DNA of 64,000 nucleotides from CAZXYS01 sp964645005 (GCA_964645005.1 CAZXYS010000010.1:1-64000); one strand, 5' to 3'. Positions 44,724-55,181 are shown, counted from the stretch's first letter. Notes: a model not told the origin generated them from the letters alone. A program made the numbers and translations.

Positions 44724-47700
44724 ATGAGAAAACTAATAACTATTATATTTTTGGTGAGTATTTTGTTCCCGGCAGCGGCGAGCGCCTCAATATACGGAAT
44801 CCTCAAAGGAAAAGTCATGACTGAGGACGGAGGTCCGGCGGCAGGCGCATCCGTCAGGATTGAGGGGACAACCAAAGGAGCGTTGGTTAAACAAGACGGC
44901 AGCTTTACTATTGTCAATATTAATGCGGGCACTTATACCGTAAAAATTACATCTGTCGGTTATGCCGAACACAAGGAAAATGTGAAAATTTCGCCTGATA
45001 AGACAACAAAAATTAATGTGGTGCTGGAATCAGAAGTTAAAGAAACCGATGAAATTGTTGTTACCGCAGATCAGGAAATGGTTCGTAACGACGAAGTCGG
45101 CAGCATGAGTACTATCAGCACCGATGACGTTGAACAAATTGGCGGTGGTATTCAGGCTCTGGTTGGAATTACCGCAGGTGTAAGTTCCGGCGGCGACGGC
45201 TGGAATATACGCGGCAGCCGTACTTCGGAAACCCAAATAAGAGTTGACGGGCTGGATTTCAGCAACCAGTTTACCGGCGGTATTGGACGTGCGGGAACAG
45301 GTTATGCACCTCTGGTATCCTCTTATGCTACGGAAGAAACACAGGTTATAACCGGCAGCTTCTCCGCTGAGTACGGAAATACCATGGGCGGAGTTGTTAA
45401 CACTGTAGTTAAAAGAGGAAGAACTGACAGATATGAGGGGTTCCTCCGCTACGAAGATGCAGTTCCTTTCCTTTATGGTACACATAACGAGAGATTAAAA
45501 TTAGTTCGTGAAGAAGGAAAAAACAATCTTATTCATGTGAACGATGGGTTTGACTACGAAGCGACTGATGAATATAAAGTAGAATTTGGTACTGGTGGAC
45601 CTTTGCCATTGCTGGCAAATTCAACATTTTATATTTCAGGTAATTATTCTGCCAGGTCAACAGGAAACTATTTTTCACATTTTGATCCCTGGGGAAATGA
45701 CATTGGCAAAGAAACAGGCACTGAGATTTGGAGCAAAAACTTAACAGGTCGTATGACCTACTCGCTTACTCCGGAGATAAAACTTATCCTCGGCGGACAG
45801 TACGGTATGACTAACTGGTTCGGGACAGGTTGGGCATGGTTGTATGCCAATGATTCCGGAGTTTTTTACGACACTACTGCAAATGGCGAGGTCAATTCAT
45901 ACTCAAATGGTGTGCCTGAGAGATTGATGAAACAGAACGCAAGTAATCAGATACTGGCAAATTATTTCATGAGGATCAATCATCAATTGAGTACTTCGAG
46001 TTTCTATGAATTAACTGTTTCTACTCAAATAAATAATGATGACGCTGGCAGAAGACCAGATCTTCATGATCCGAATTTTGTAACGGGATACGATTTTATC
46101 TATCCACAGGATAAATTCAGAGTCTCTGATTTTAAACTCGTTCCGGGCTTCAACAGAATTGTTGACCATTACGAGTTGATCCTGAAAAACCAGAAGAGTG
46201 CTGATGGTTACCAGTATGGTGCGTTTCCTGTAAGAAATCCTTTAACCGGTTATTATGAGGGGCAGACGAATACAAGCGGATCGAATAATCCTTATGGTTT
46301 CGATCAGTTTTTCGTAACCCATGGTTCAGGTGGGTTCCAATACAGAAGGCAGTATTCATACAACGTTGACGGAAGTTATTTTAATAATTTCCAAACTGAA
46401 GAATTTGACCATAAATTCAAAACAGGTTTTGAATTTCAATATACTGAGTTGTTAAGACATTATAACGGCAATCCCTATAGCGCTAATCCATTTCATGACA
46501 TATATACTGATCAATGGGGAGGCAACATATATCTAAAAGACAGCGCTGAAATTTACAACAGAACAAGTAAACCATTTACACCTTACCGCTTTGCAGCTTA
46601 TGCACAGGATCAGATTGAGTACAAAGGTATTGTTTTTACACCGGGATTAAGATTTGATTTCTTTGAACCTGATTCACGATACAGGCTGCCTTCACAGAAT
46701 TTCCTTTCAATTGCTGCGGACAGTGGTTTTGCGGAAGCTGAAACAAAAATACAGTTAAGCCCCAGGATTTATGTGGCTTATCCTTTAACAGAAAGATCCA
46801 ACATTTCAATTAGTTATGGAATGTTCTTCCAGATTCCTCCGCTGCAATATCTGTATGATAACTTTAATAAGACGGAGAGTAGAGGAAATGCAATTTTGGG
46901 ACATCCGGATATGGATGCTCAAAGAACCAATCAATATGAAGTTGCTTATCGTAATCAGTTGACCGATGACTTCATGCTTGCAATAAAAGCATACTACAAG
47001 GATATTTACAATCAGGTTGGTCTGGAGTATGTACCTGCTGTTCCGGATCCGTTTTTTCAATATACTGTAGCTGAATACGGATTTTCAAAGGGAATAGAAT
47101 TTGAATTCAGAAAGAGGACTACCGACCATATCGGATTCAATATAAACTACACCCTTGCACAGGCGGAAGGAACATCGACCAGTCCCACATCAAACTATCT
47201 GCGCCCATTGGATCCTTATACTGATATTCCTGCTATACCATTGGATTCCTATCCACTGGGTTATGATATAAGACACAGGATAAACTTTATAATGAATTTC
47301 AACTGGGCAAATAATGAAGGTCCATCGATTGGTGGTATTCAAGTTCTCGAAAATATGAACTTTAATGCAAGAGTTACGTTTAGATCAGGTTCACCTTATA
47401 CTAGAAGAGATTTAGCAGGAAATCCGATTACGGAATTCAATGCTGAAAGACAGCCATCGGTATGGTCTAACAACTTGAGAGTTATCAAGAAGTTCTGGTT
47501 AAGAGATATCTTTGGGGAGTCAATGGGTAACTCTGCCATCGATTTGATACTTGACTTTTACAATCTGGTCAACAGTACAGCCGTAACAGGTGTTTATTCC
47601 AGAACGAATGATCCTGATGATGACGGGGTTTGGCTGCAGAGAACAAAAGGTACAATAACAAATAGCATCACTTATTACGATGAGCCAAACTTTGCTATTG

Positions 47701-47900
47701 TTGAAACTACTCGACCCGAACAGTATGATTTTTACGGCGGAAGAAAATACAGCCCGGATGCAGATTATGACGGAAACGGATCAGTAACTCAAGATGAAAA
47801 ATATCAAAGTTACCTTGAGATAACTGAAGATCTATTTGAGACCATGAATAATTATCGGAATCCCAGAACAGTATTCTTCAGTATTCTGTTCAGATTTTAA
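44724..47900 (+). CDS. TonB-dependent receptor with carboxypeptidase-regulatory-like N domain
   Basis: A 1058-aa outer-membrane receptor. The signal peptide is about 1-22. A CarboxypepD_reg-like domain (about 27-110; LKGKVMTEDGGPAAGASVRIEGTTKG) precedes a plug with a TonB-box-like start (DEIVVTADQ) and WNIRGSRTSETQIRVDG (about 155), SAEYGNTMGGVVNTVVKRG. A 22-strand-type barrel follows, ending VFFSILFRF. No SusD partner is adjacent; instead a 1524-aa exported protein and a PorV-family protein follow. A calcium-loop-like DADYDGNGSVTQDE lies near the end. The substrate is unknown. A strong AAAGGAG precedes the ATG. Confidence 0.92.
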   Translation: MRKLITIIFLVSILFPAAASASIYGILKGKVMTEDGGPAAGASVRIEGTTKGALVKQDGSFTIVNINAGTYTVKITSVGYAEHKENVKISPDKTTKINVVLESEVKETDEIVVTADQEMVRNDEVGSMSTISTDDVEQIGGGIQALVGITAGVSSGGDGWNIRGSRTSETQIRVDGLDFSNQFTGGIGRAGTGYAPLVSSYATEETQVITGSFSAEYGNTMGGVVNTVVKRGRTDRYEGFLRYEDAVPFLYGTHNERLKLVREEGKNNLIHVNDGFDYEATDEYKVEFGTGGPLPLLANSTFYISGNYSARSTGNYFSHFDPWGNDIGKETGTEIWSKNLTGRMTYSLTPEIKLILGGQYGMTNWFGTGWAWLYANDSGVFYDTTANGEVNSYSNGVPERLMKQNASNQILANYFMRINHQLSTSSFYELTVSTQINNDDAGRRPDLHDPNFVTGYDFIYPQDKFRVSDFKLVPGFNRIVDHYELILKNQKSADGYQYGAFPVRNPLTGYYEGQTNTSGSNNPYGFDQFFVTHGSGGFQYRRQYSYNVDGSYFNNFQTEEFDHKFKTGFEFQYTELLRHYNGNPYSANPFHDIYTDQWGGNIYLKDSAEIYNRTSKPFTPYRFAAYAQDQIEYKGIVFTPGLRFDFFEPDSRYRLPSQNFLSIAADSGFAEAETKIQLSPRIYVAYPLTERSNISISYGMFFQIPPLQYLYDNFNKTESRGNAILGHPDMDAQRTNQYEVAYRNQLTDDFMLAIKAYYKDIYNQVGLEYVPAVPDPFFQYTVAEYGFSKGIEFEFRKRTTDHIGFNINYTLAQAEGTSTSPTSNYLRPLDPYTDIPAIPLDSYPLGYDIRHRINFIMNFNWANNEGPSIGGIQVLENMNFNARVTFRSGSPYTRRDLAGNPITEFNAERQPSVWSNNLRVIKKFWLRDIFGESMGNSAIDLILDFYNLVNSTAVTGVYSRTNDPDDDGVWLQRTKGTITNSITYYDEPNFAIVETTRPEQYDFYGGRKYSPDADYDGNGSVTQDEKYQSYLEITEDLFETMNNYRNPRTVFFSILFRF

Positions 47901-47947
47901 TAAAACCCAAGAATAATAAATTAAGATAATAAATAATAGAGGGATTT

Positions 47948-50900
47948 ATGAAGATAGTGTTTAAAAAATCAATTTTGGCAATGATCTTACTGATGTTCTT
48001 TTCGGGAACTTTTATTTCCCAGGCAGATATCAGCGAAGAAGCCAGAAAAAAGAAAAATAAGAAAGATGAAATCCAAAGAACTTATAAAAGATACTTTGAC
48101 CTTCAGGAGAATTCCATAAGTGACATCCAATTGCCTATAACTAACTACGGAATTATTGGATTGGATGTTGCAAACAGTACCGGCGGCGGTTACTGGCCCC
48201 GTGGTTCTCAAAATCAATATATCTTTGGAGGTGGTATTTGGTTTGGTGCAGTCAGGGAAAACCCGAATACCAGCGAAGAAAAGAAATATGTCGAAGTGAC
48301 TTATAATCCAAATAGCGGTGAATCATGGATGGTTCCCGGACATATCAAATATGACGAACAGGATGTAGCAGATCAATCAGATATTAATAGGTACAGAACC
48401 TATTTCTCCACAGATTTTCGCCCTGACGGAAAAACAATTGATCCTGATGAGGGCGGCGATTGGGATTGGCCCATCTGGGACGTAGCTGAAGATCCTGAAG
48501 TAGAATTAAAATATAATCGCTATTTTGGAGCTTTCGTCGGTGAAAAAGCTCTTCGTACATCAAATAAGTATGAACGGGGTCCTGCCTTTATTTCCGGTGA
48601 AGATATATTCTGTACTTACAAGGATACTGACCTGAACCAGTATGAAGGCGGCTACGGAAGAAGAAGTCAGGAAGGCTACCCTTTACGTCTTCAGTTTGAA
48701 CAAATGATTTATTCCTGGGGATTTGGCGACTACGCAAACTTCATGTTTGTGAAGTACACAATCATTAATTACTCACAGGATACTCTAAAAGATTGCTGGG
48801 TGGCGCCTGTAATGGATGTTGATATTGCCAGAAGACAAAACGCAAGATTTGGTGCCGGAAATGACAGAGCCAGATATTACGAAGAAGCAGATTCTTTAAA
48901 CCTTGCTTTTCAATGGTCTGAATCGGATCGCGGCGAAGCAGGAAGAGGTTTTGGTTATCTCGGATTTGACTTTCTCGAATCACCAGCAGTGATCAGGACT
49001 TTCGATACAGTTGTTACTAGTGACGGCGATACGGTAATAAAAGAAATACAAACGGACAGCACAGGTTTTATAAGAAAAGACAGTTCTTTTTATGCAACGA
49101 GTTCACAGCTTGGACTAGTTACTTTCAGAAATTGGGCTATTGAAAATGATATTCTCGAAGATGAGCCAAGATATGAATTTATGGCTTCGGCTCAGAAAGA
49201 TGGAGATATCGGTGCCGGTGATAAGCGGTTTATGATGGCAACCGGTCCTTTTCACATGAGACCCGGAGACACTGCCCGAGTGGTAGTAGGTATTATTCTT
49301 GCAAATGCGGCAGTAAGACAGGAACCGGACGGTTCTAAAGAAGACGTAAAAAATCTTGTAGACAGAGATATATTTGCTCAGCGAGTTTATGATGAGAACT
49401 TCAGAGCACCCACACCACCATTTAAAACCAAAATTCAGGGTTATAAGCCTTTGAATAACGGAATTCAAATAATGTGGGACAGCACTGCAGAGGCTTCATT
49501 TGATACTTATGAAAAAGGTCTTGATTTCATGGGTTATAAAATCTTCCGTGCCAAAGATCCTACTCTGGATACATTTAATGTTGATCAAATATCACCAGGA
49601 CAGGGACTGACAAAAGGTGCAGGTCCATTCGGATGGAAAGAAATCAGAGATTGGAGACTGCCAAATCCATTCAGAAAATCTGTTCACAGGGCTGGTGAAG
49701 ATCCTAATAATGAATATATGCCTTATATTGATTCTTTAAAGATTGTAGGTTTTGTTGAAGATGATACCTATGAGAGACAGTATGATCCCTTTAAATTGCA
49801 GGTTATAAGGGTAGGCAGAGGGGTTAATTTATTATCTGATTCTCTTGCTCAGGAAGTAAATCCGGGGCAAACAGTGCATCCGATAATTACCTCACTAACC
49901 AGAAACCTACAATCAAAAGAAGGCAATTTGATACCATATTTTATCGAAGCCGTAGACACTTCTTTGTTCTCCCAACCCTGGGGACCATACTATGCTCAGT
50001 TTGTTGGTAGAGATGATGCATTGTTTACTCATCCAAGCCGTAAAACAAATAATTATTTACTTGACAGCGTTATGCTTGGTGAAATACATCTTAATCCTTC
50101 CTTATTGAATTATAATCCTATATTCTTCAAGAAAATTACGGTAGAAGATGTTGATACATCTTATATCTTTTCTACAATTTTTGATACGAGCAATGTTTGG
50201 GGAGAGGGAATAGTAGCTCATAAAGAAGGAACAGGAAGTAAAACATTCACTGTTGTTGATACAGTGTTCTTTAAAGAATCTCTTAGCAAAGGAGATCAAT
50301 CAGGTGAATTTTACATTGATGTCATGGTCAAACGTAATTTGAATAATATCATGAGTGATCGTGAGCATGTTCAGGCTTCACTCGATAGTATTTACAAATA
50401 TATTCAGGAAGGTATGGTTACTGAAGTAGAATTTCCTGAATTTGAATCCAAACCTGAGATAATTCAAGATGTCATCATACCCTATATGAGAGAAGCAACC
50501 AATGATTTCACATATACTGATTTCGGTGATGACAACAGAAACGGGGTGATCGAGACCAACCTTGATCCATCAAAGACAGAGAAGATATTGAATAATATCG
50601 ATTATTATTATAAAATAGTTGCCTATGATGAAGGTGATTATGTACAACCAACACCGACGAAATTTAATATAGCTAATGATGGAACAAGGAATTTTATTGA
50701 AACCCATGCTAAATCTTCCCCAGCGGGTAAAAAAGCTGCTTTCGATATCCTGCCCTACGATACGGCAAGAATGGGTGGATTGTATAATTTCGAATTTTTT
50801 GCTTTTGATCAACAAAGAATAAACCAGCTTTATGCCGGGGATACTCTGGAACTTGAATTTGAACCTTATTTCAATTTAAACCAGATAACATTTCCGGGCA

Positions 50901-52522
50901 ATGAAAATCCCACCGAATTCAGTATGTATTATCGCAGGATGATCTTGAGAAATATTTCTACTGATGAAGTATTGTTTGACGGAGTGACCAATTTTGAAGT
51001 TTCACCATGTCAGTGGTTTTACAGAGGCGGTTTCACTGAAAATGCAGCAAGCTATGTATTTACGGATGACCCAGTAATTGACACTGTAGCTGGGGATACA
51101 AATTACTTTGGAACTACTTATGGTACCGGAGCAATTTCTAGATCCGGCTATTTCACTACGGGTGAATTTGAAGATGAGGGTCATTGTTATACCAGATCAT
51201 TTGCCCAGGATGCATTCGCTCAGCTTGGATTTTCCTTTGATTTCACTATGAAACAGTACGGCGGGCGTTACAGACCGGATTCCACAACTCAGAAAATAAA
51301 TGGCGATGCGATAACGCCGGTTGATTTTGTGGACAGATATCAGGAGTGGAACCATGTATTCACTACACAAGTAGTTGATACTGTTTATTTGGATAAAATG
51401 ACATTAACTCCATTACGACGAATATCCGGCAGCTTCAACAATGGTCCCGCATGGATGGAAGTTGAATTCAAACCCGGCGGAACAGAAGAGATGACCTTAA
51501 ACTGGGGCTCCGGAAATGAAGAAACATTCCAGGTGGAGTATCTTGAAGTTGATGTCAAAAACGTTATAACCATGAATCGTCCGGTGGAACCTAACTCTGA
51601 AGATTCTATAGAAATTCAGTATCCACAGGAATCATGGCATCATGTAGTTCTGGATACCACTCACAGAACTCAGTTTTCTAATACCTGGTATCCTAATCCC
51701 TACAGTCTTGGTATGAATTATGATACACTGATAGGTGGATATAACTTACGATCACACGCATTTGTTAATGGTAGAGGAGATAATTCCGCATTTACACTTA
51801 ACAAACAGGTGGGTAAACAGCAAGGCAATTATGAAAACACTGTAGCTCCTATAGTTGGTACTCAAGGACGTTATTATTTATCAGCTGCTAGTGGCGGTAA
51901 TACAGTAGATTTTGTAAATGTATTAACTGTGAACGGAGTTCAGTTTGCCTTTGACTTTGCTAATAAAGCAAGATTCTGGGGACAATCGGATAATATGTGG
52001 AGTGATGACGCATTTACCGTACCCGAAGATGAGTATGACTACAGTGAGGACTTTGAGCCTGGTGATCAAGTGCTGCTCAAGACCAAAGGAGGAGTACTGG
52101 GATTACCCATGCCAGGTGCAAAGATCAGATGCAGAGTCACAGAAAGCGAACCGGCAATGAGTGAATACACTGATAATCTGCTGGATCAGATTCAGGTTGT
52201 TCCTAATCCATATTACATTTCACACATTGGCGAGCAATCTCCCTATGACACTCAACTGTATTTCACGAAACTGCCAAAGAAATGTACAATTGACATCTAC
52301 ACAATCATGGGAGATCTAATAAAAACAATTGAACATGATGAGATAAATTCCTACGACGAGAATAAAGTGGCAGTTGAAGTCTGGGATCTTCTCTCGAAAA
52401 ACAGACAGAGAGTTGAAAGCCAGACTATGGTTGCTGTGATAACAACACCTAACGGTGCACAGACCGTTAAGAAATTCAGTGTTGTTGTAGGAGGTTTCAG
52501 ATTGATTGAAACTGATGAATAA
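47948..52522 (+). CDS. 1524-aa exported protein with PNPY-type C-terminal domain
   Basis: A signal peptide (about 1-26, ILAMILLMFFSGTFISQA) is followed by a lysine-rich stretch and a conserved-looking aromatic segment (GGGYWPRGSQNQYIFGGGIW, about 77-96). A long body with fibronectin-like pieces (NNGIQIMWDSTAEASFDTYEKG) follows. The C-terminal about 110 residues begin QVVPNPYYIS and continue TIDIYTIMGDLIKTIEHDE and VEVWDLLSKNRQRV, a sorting-domain relative in which the PNPY motif replaces PNPF. No enzyme motif was seen. It starts 47 bases after the TonB receptor and precedes a PorV-family gene; the three look functionally linked. Confidence 0.8.
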   Translation: MKIVFKKSILAMILLMFFSGTFISQADISEEARKKKNKKDEIQRTYKRYFDLQENSISDIQLPITNYGIIGLDVANSTGGGYWPRGSQNQYIFGGGIWFGAVRENPNTSEEKKYVEVTYNPNSGESWMVPGHIKYDEQDVADQSDINRYRTYFSTDFRPDGKTIDPDEGGDWDWPIWDVAEDPEVELKYNRYFGAFVGEKALRTSNKYERGPAFISGEDIFCTYKDTDLNQYEGGYGRRSQEGYPLRLQFEQMIYSWGFGDYANFMFVKYTIINYSQDTLKDCWVAPVMDVDIARRQNARFGAGNDRARYYEEADSLNLAFQWSESDRGEAGRGFGYLGFDFLESPAVIRTFDTVVTSDGDTVIKEIQTDSTGFIRKDSSFYATSSQLGLVTFRNWAIENDILEDEPRYEFMASAQKDGDIGAGDKRFMMATGPFHMRPGDTARVVVGIILANAAVRQEPDGSKEDVKNLVDRDIFAQRVYDENFRAPTPPFKTKIQGYKPLNNGIQIMWDSTAEASFDTYEKGLDFMGYKIFRAKDPTLDTFNVDQISPGQGLTKGAGPFGWKEIRDWRLPNPFRKSVHRAGEDPNNEYMPYIDSLKIVGFVEDDTYERQYDPFKLQVIRVGRGVNLLSDSLAQEVNPGQTVHPIITSLTRNLQSKEGNLIPYFIEAVDTSLFSQPWGPYYAQFVGRDDALFTHPSRKTNNYLLDSVMLGEIHLNPSLLNYNPIFFKKITVEDVDTSYIFSTIFDTSNVWGEGIVAHKEGTGSKTFTVVDTVFFKESLSKGDQSGEFYIDVMVKRNLNNIMSDREHVQASLDSIYKYIQEGMVTEVEFPEFESKPEIIQDVIIPYMREATNDFTYTDFGDDNRNGVIETNLDPSKTEKILNNIDYYYKIVAYDEGDYVQPTPTKFNIANDGTRNFIETHAKSSPAGKKAAFDILPYDTARMGGLYNFEFFAFDQQRINQLYAGDTLELEFEPYFNLNQITFPGNENPTEFSMYYRRMILRNISTDEVLFDGVTNFEVSPCQWFYRGGFTENAASYVFTDDPVIDTVAGDTNYFGTTYGTGAISRSGYFTTGEFEDEGHCYTRSFAQDAFAQLGFSFDFTMKQYGGRYRPDSTTQKINGDAITPVDFVDRYQEWNHVFTTQVVDTVYLDKMTLTPLRRISGSFNNGPAWMEVEFKPGGTEEMTLNWGSGNEETFQVEYLEVDVKNVITMNRPVEPNSEDSIEIQYPQESWHHVVLDTTHRTQFSNTWYPNPYSLGMNYDTLIGGYNLRSHAFVNGRGDNSAFTLNKQVGKQQGNYENTVAPIVGTQGRYYLSAASGGNTVDFVNVLTVNGVQFAFDFANKARFWGQSDNMWSDDAFTVPEDEYDYSEDFEPGDQVLLKTKGGVLGLPMPGAKIRCRVTESEPAMSEYTDNLLDQIQVVPNPYYISHIGEQSPYDTQLYFTKLPKKCTIDIYTIMGDLIKTIEHDEINSYDENKVAVEVWDLLSKNRQRVESQTMVAVITTPNGAQTVKKFSVVVGGFRLIETDE

Positions 52523-52530
52523 AATAAACC

Positions 52531-52560
52531 TGCCCGGGGAACTGCCCCGGGCATTATTTA
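52531..52560 (+). terminator. Hairpin between the 1524-aa gene and the PorV gene
   Basis: TGCCCGGGG (52531-52539) and CCCCGGGCA (52545-52553) form a perfect nine-pair stem with a five-base loop, followed by an imperfect T stretch (TTATTTA). It may be a partial terminator or an attenuator lowering porV-family expression relative to upstream genes. Confidence 0.6.
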
Positions 52561-52609
52561 AAAATTATTAATAATTGAAAATCGAATATTAAAATAAACA
52601 GAGGTTATT

Positions 52610-53650
52610 ATGATAAAGAGAATTTTTTCAACTATTTTAGTTCTGATGATAGGGTTTTCAGTTATAAACCTTGAAGCAGTCGAAGAGCAGAGCTATGGTT
52701 CCTCTGCCGGCGGATTTGAAAAGGTCGGGGCATCAGGAGCACAGTTCCTGAAAGTACCCACTGGAGCAAGGGCTACAGGTATGGGAGGAGCTTACTCTTC
52801 AGTAGCGAATGACCTTACCTCGATCTTCTGGAATCCAGCAGGACTTGCCGATGTAAATGCTATCGCAGCAAACTTTTCGTATACACAATGGTTTGCAGAC
52901 TTTAACCACAGTTTTGCTGCATTTTCCTTGCCCTTCGGAGATCAGTTCACTATGGCTTTGAGTCTTGTATCTCTTAGCAGTGGTGAAATACCGGTAACAA
53001 CCATAAATAAACCGGAAGGCGACGGTTCTTACTACCAGGTGCAGGATGTTTCCGTTGGATTTACCTTCAGCGGTTATCTAACAGACCAGTTTTCATTTGG
53101 TCTGACTGGAAAATACATTAGAACCGGTTTTGCATCGGTAGCAAGTTCAGGTATATCTTTCGATATTGGTACAATGTATCAAACCGGAATTCAAGGCATA
53201 AAACTCGGATTCGCTATCATGAACCTGGGTACTGAACAAACTCTCGAAGGCAGTGATCTTGGAACAACTTTAAAGATCCATGAGAATTTAAACGCCAGTC
53301 CGCTGGATGCTAAATATGACGCCAGTTCATTTGGTTTGCCGCTCGCATTCCGGGCAGGTATTACTTCAGATATAATTGAAACGGAAGAACACCATTTAAT
53401 TGCAGCAGGAGATTTTACAACATTCTCCGATGTCCCCGAGCAGTTTGCTCTGGGATCCGAATATACCTGGAATGACATATTTTCTGTTCGCGCAGGTTAT
53501 GTGTTCGGATCTGATGCAGCTGGATTTTCCTGGGGTGCAGGAATAAATTATCTTGGCGGCGGTTTTAACGGACAAATTAACTATTCCATGAATCCAATGC
53601 AATTTTTCGGATTAGTAAACAGACTTTCTGTTGCGATTAGTATGGATTAA
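52610..53650 (+). CDS. PorV/PorQ family outer-membrane protein
   Basis: The 346-aa product has a signal peptide and the family signature near the mature N terminus (GAQFLKVPTGARATGMGGAYSSVANDLTSIFWNPAGLA, about 43-80). FadL-like barrel strands then run to the end (QINYSMNPMQFFGLVNRLSVAISMD). PorV shuttles T9SS cargo from the translocon to the attachment complex, and PorQ is a relative. Which function this one has cannot be told. It follows the TonB receptor and the 1524-aa exported protein. GAGG precedes the ATG. Confidence 0.9.
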   Translation: MIKRIFSTILVLMIGFSVINLEAVEEQSYGSSAGGFEKVGASGAQFLKVPTGARATGMGGAYSSVANDLTSIFWNPAGLADVNAIAANFSYTQWFADFNHSFAAFSLPFGDQFTMALSLVSLSSGEIPVTTINKPEGDGSYYQVQDVSVGFTFSGYLTDQFSFGLTGKYIRTGFASVASSGISFDIGTMYQTGIQGIKLGFAIMNLGTEQTLEGSDLGTTLKIHENLNASPLDAKYDASSFGLPLAFRAGITSDIIETEEHHLIAAGDFTTFSDVPEQFALGSEYTWNDIFSVRAGYVFGSDAAGFSWGAGINYLGGGFNGQINYSMNPMQFFGLVNRLSVAISMD

Positions 53651-53675
53651 TTTGGAAATTAAAATTTTTTTATTT

Positions 53676-53714
53676 AATTGCCGTTAGGAATTATATCCTG
53701 GCGGCAATTTTTTT
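53676..53714 (+). terminator. Terminator after the PorV-family gene
   Basis: AATTGCCG (53676-53683) pairs with CGGCAATT (53702-53709). AGGA/TCCT pair inside, and a T run follows to 53714. It lies 26 bases past the stop and only 21 bases before the GWxTD start codon, so it might also act as an attenuator. Confidence 0.75.
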
Positions 53715-53734
53715 CATAAATAGGAAGCATCGCC

Positions 53735-55171
53735 ATGAGGTTACTAATACTTATCATATCGACGTTTCTTACAATCGGAACCTTTAGCAGCGCTAAAGAA
53801 GTAAAACTAAATCTGATGGGCTCTCTTTTTCGTCATAATAATAATAGAGTCAAATGGGAATTTTATTATTCCTTTCCCGACACATTATTAAAATATGTTA
53901 AAAAAGGTGATAAGTATGTCGGCGAAATGTACTTCAAAATACAATTCCATTCGTCTATTAAAAAAGAGTATGAGGAAACTTGGATAGTTACTCATTCCAG
54001 CGACAGTACAATAGATGAGTTTAAGCTTAATTTGGTTGGTCAGAAAACGTTTTTCCTGCCTATAGGACAGTATAATGCACAGGTAAAAGTAACTGATAAG
54101 CATGATAGTTCAACTTCAGATCAGACTGAATTCAAGATCTTAGCCCGAAAATTTGCTGAAAACAAAATATCCATTAGCGATATTGAATTGGCTAATATAA
54201 TTGAAAAAGCCGGTAAAAATGCCCCCAAAGATATGTTTTACAAAAATACTTTAAGGGTGGTACCAAATCCGAACTTGGAGTTCTACGGCAAAGATCCGTT
54301 TTGCAAAGCTTATCTGGAAATTTACAATGCCCAAAAATATGCACCCGAGGGTTTCACATTGAAATACAAAATATTAAATTCATCTGAGAAAGAAATGTTT
54401 ACCGTTCCCAGAAAGAAGAAATCAGCGGCTAACGGAATAGTAGATTATGTTGAAATTCCAATTGAGTTATTGCCTACCGGGGCATATTATCTTAAAGCAC
54501 TTATTCAATATGAACATAAGGGGAAAACAGATTCAGCATTATCAAGACAAAAGTTTTATTTCATAAATCCGGATATGTCCCCCAGAGAACATACGCAATT
54601 TGTTGAGAGTTCTTCATTTGAGCAGAGCGTATTTTCAACTATGTCAGCAGAGAGGGTGCGGATTGAATATGAAAAAGCGAAATATATAGCTGCAGCCAAG
54701 GAGAAAGATAAATATGAAATGCTATCCACCGTGGAAGCTAAACAAAGATTTCTTTATAGATTTTGGCAGAATAGAGATCCCAAAGAAGAAACTCCGGTAA
54801 ATGAAAAATATGTTGAATACCAGAATCTAGCTGATTATGCGGACACTTATTTTTCAAGCGGTATTAAACAAGCCGGCTGGAGAACTGACAGGGGGCGTGT
54901 ACTGCTAAAATATGGTATGCCGACGCAGCGGGACAAAAATCCATCCAAAGATTATAACCGGGCTTACGAGGTCTGGTATTATGATGAATTGCAGGGAGGC
55001 GTAAGGTTTTACTTTGTTGATATTTATAGCTCAAGTGATTACATCCTTGTTCATTCAACCTTAATGGGAGAGATTTACAATCCGGACTGGTACGATCAAT
55101 ATGTCCCAATTGTACGCGATAATAACCAAGATGACAGAAATAATAATTTTAATAATCAATTATATAGATAA
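53735..55171 (+). CDS. GWxTD domain-containing protein
   Basis: The 478-aa exported protein has a signal peptide (MRLLILIISTFLTIGTFSSA). A beta-rich first half holds an Ig-like fold (about 100-290). The C-terminal GWxTD domain (about 300-465) contains RFLYRFWQNRDPKEETPVNE, the name-giving GWRTDRGRVLLKYGMPTQRD (about 381) and EVWYYDE. The last residues are Asn-rich. The domain's biochemical role is not established. It closes the secretion/envelope gene run, and the acyltransferase gene starts 10 bases after its stop. TAGGA precedes the ATG. Confidence 0.9.
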   Translation: MRLLILIISTFLTIGTFSSAKEVKLNLMGSLFRHNNNRVKWEFYYSFPDTLLKYVKKGDKYVGEMYFKIQFHSSIKKEYEETWIVTHSSDSTIDEFKLNLVGQKTFFLPIGQYNAQVKVTDKHDSSTSDQTEFKILARKFAENKISISDIELANIIEKAGKNAPKDMFYKNTLRVVPNPNLEFYGKDPFCKAYLEIYNAQKYAPEGFTLKYKILNSSEKEMFTVPRKKKSAANGIVDYVEIPIELLPTGAYYLKALIQYEHKGKTDSALSRQKFYFINPDMSPREHTQFVESSSFEQSVFSTMSAERVRIEYEKAKYIAAAKEKDKYEMLSTVEAKQRFLYRFWQNRDPKEETPVNEKYVEYQNLADYADTYFSSGIKQAGWRTDRGRVLLKYGMPTQRDKNPSKDYNRAYEVWYYDELQGGVRFYFVDIYSSSDYILVHSTLMGEIYNPDWYDQYVPIVRDNNQDDRNNNFNNQLYR

Positions 55172-55181
55172 TAGATAGGAA

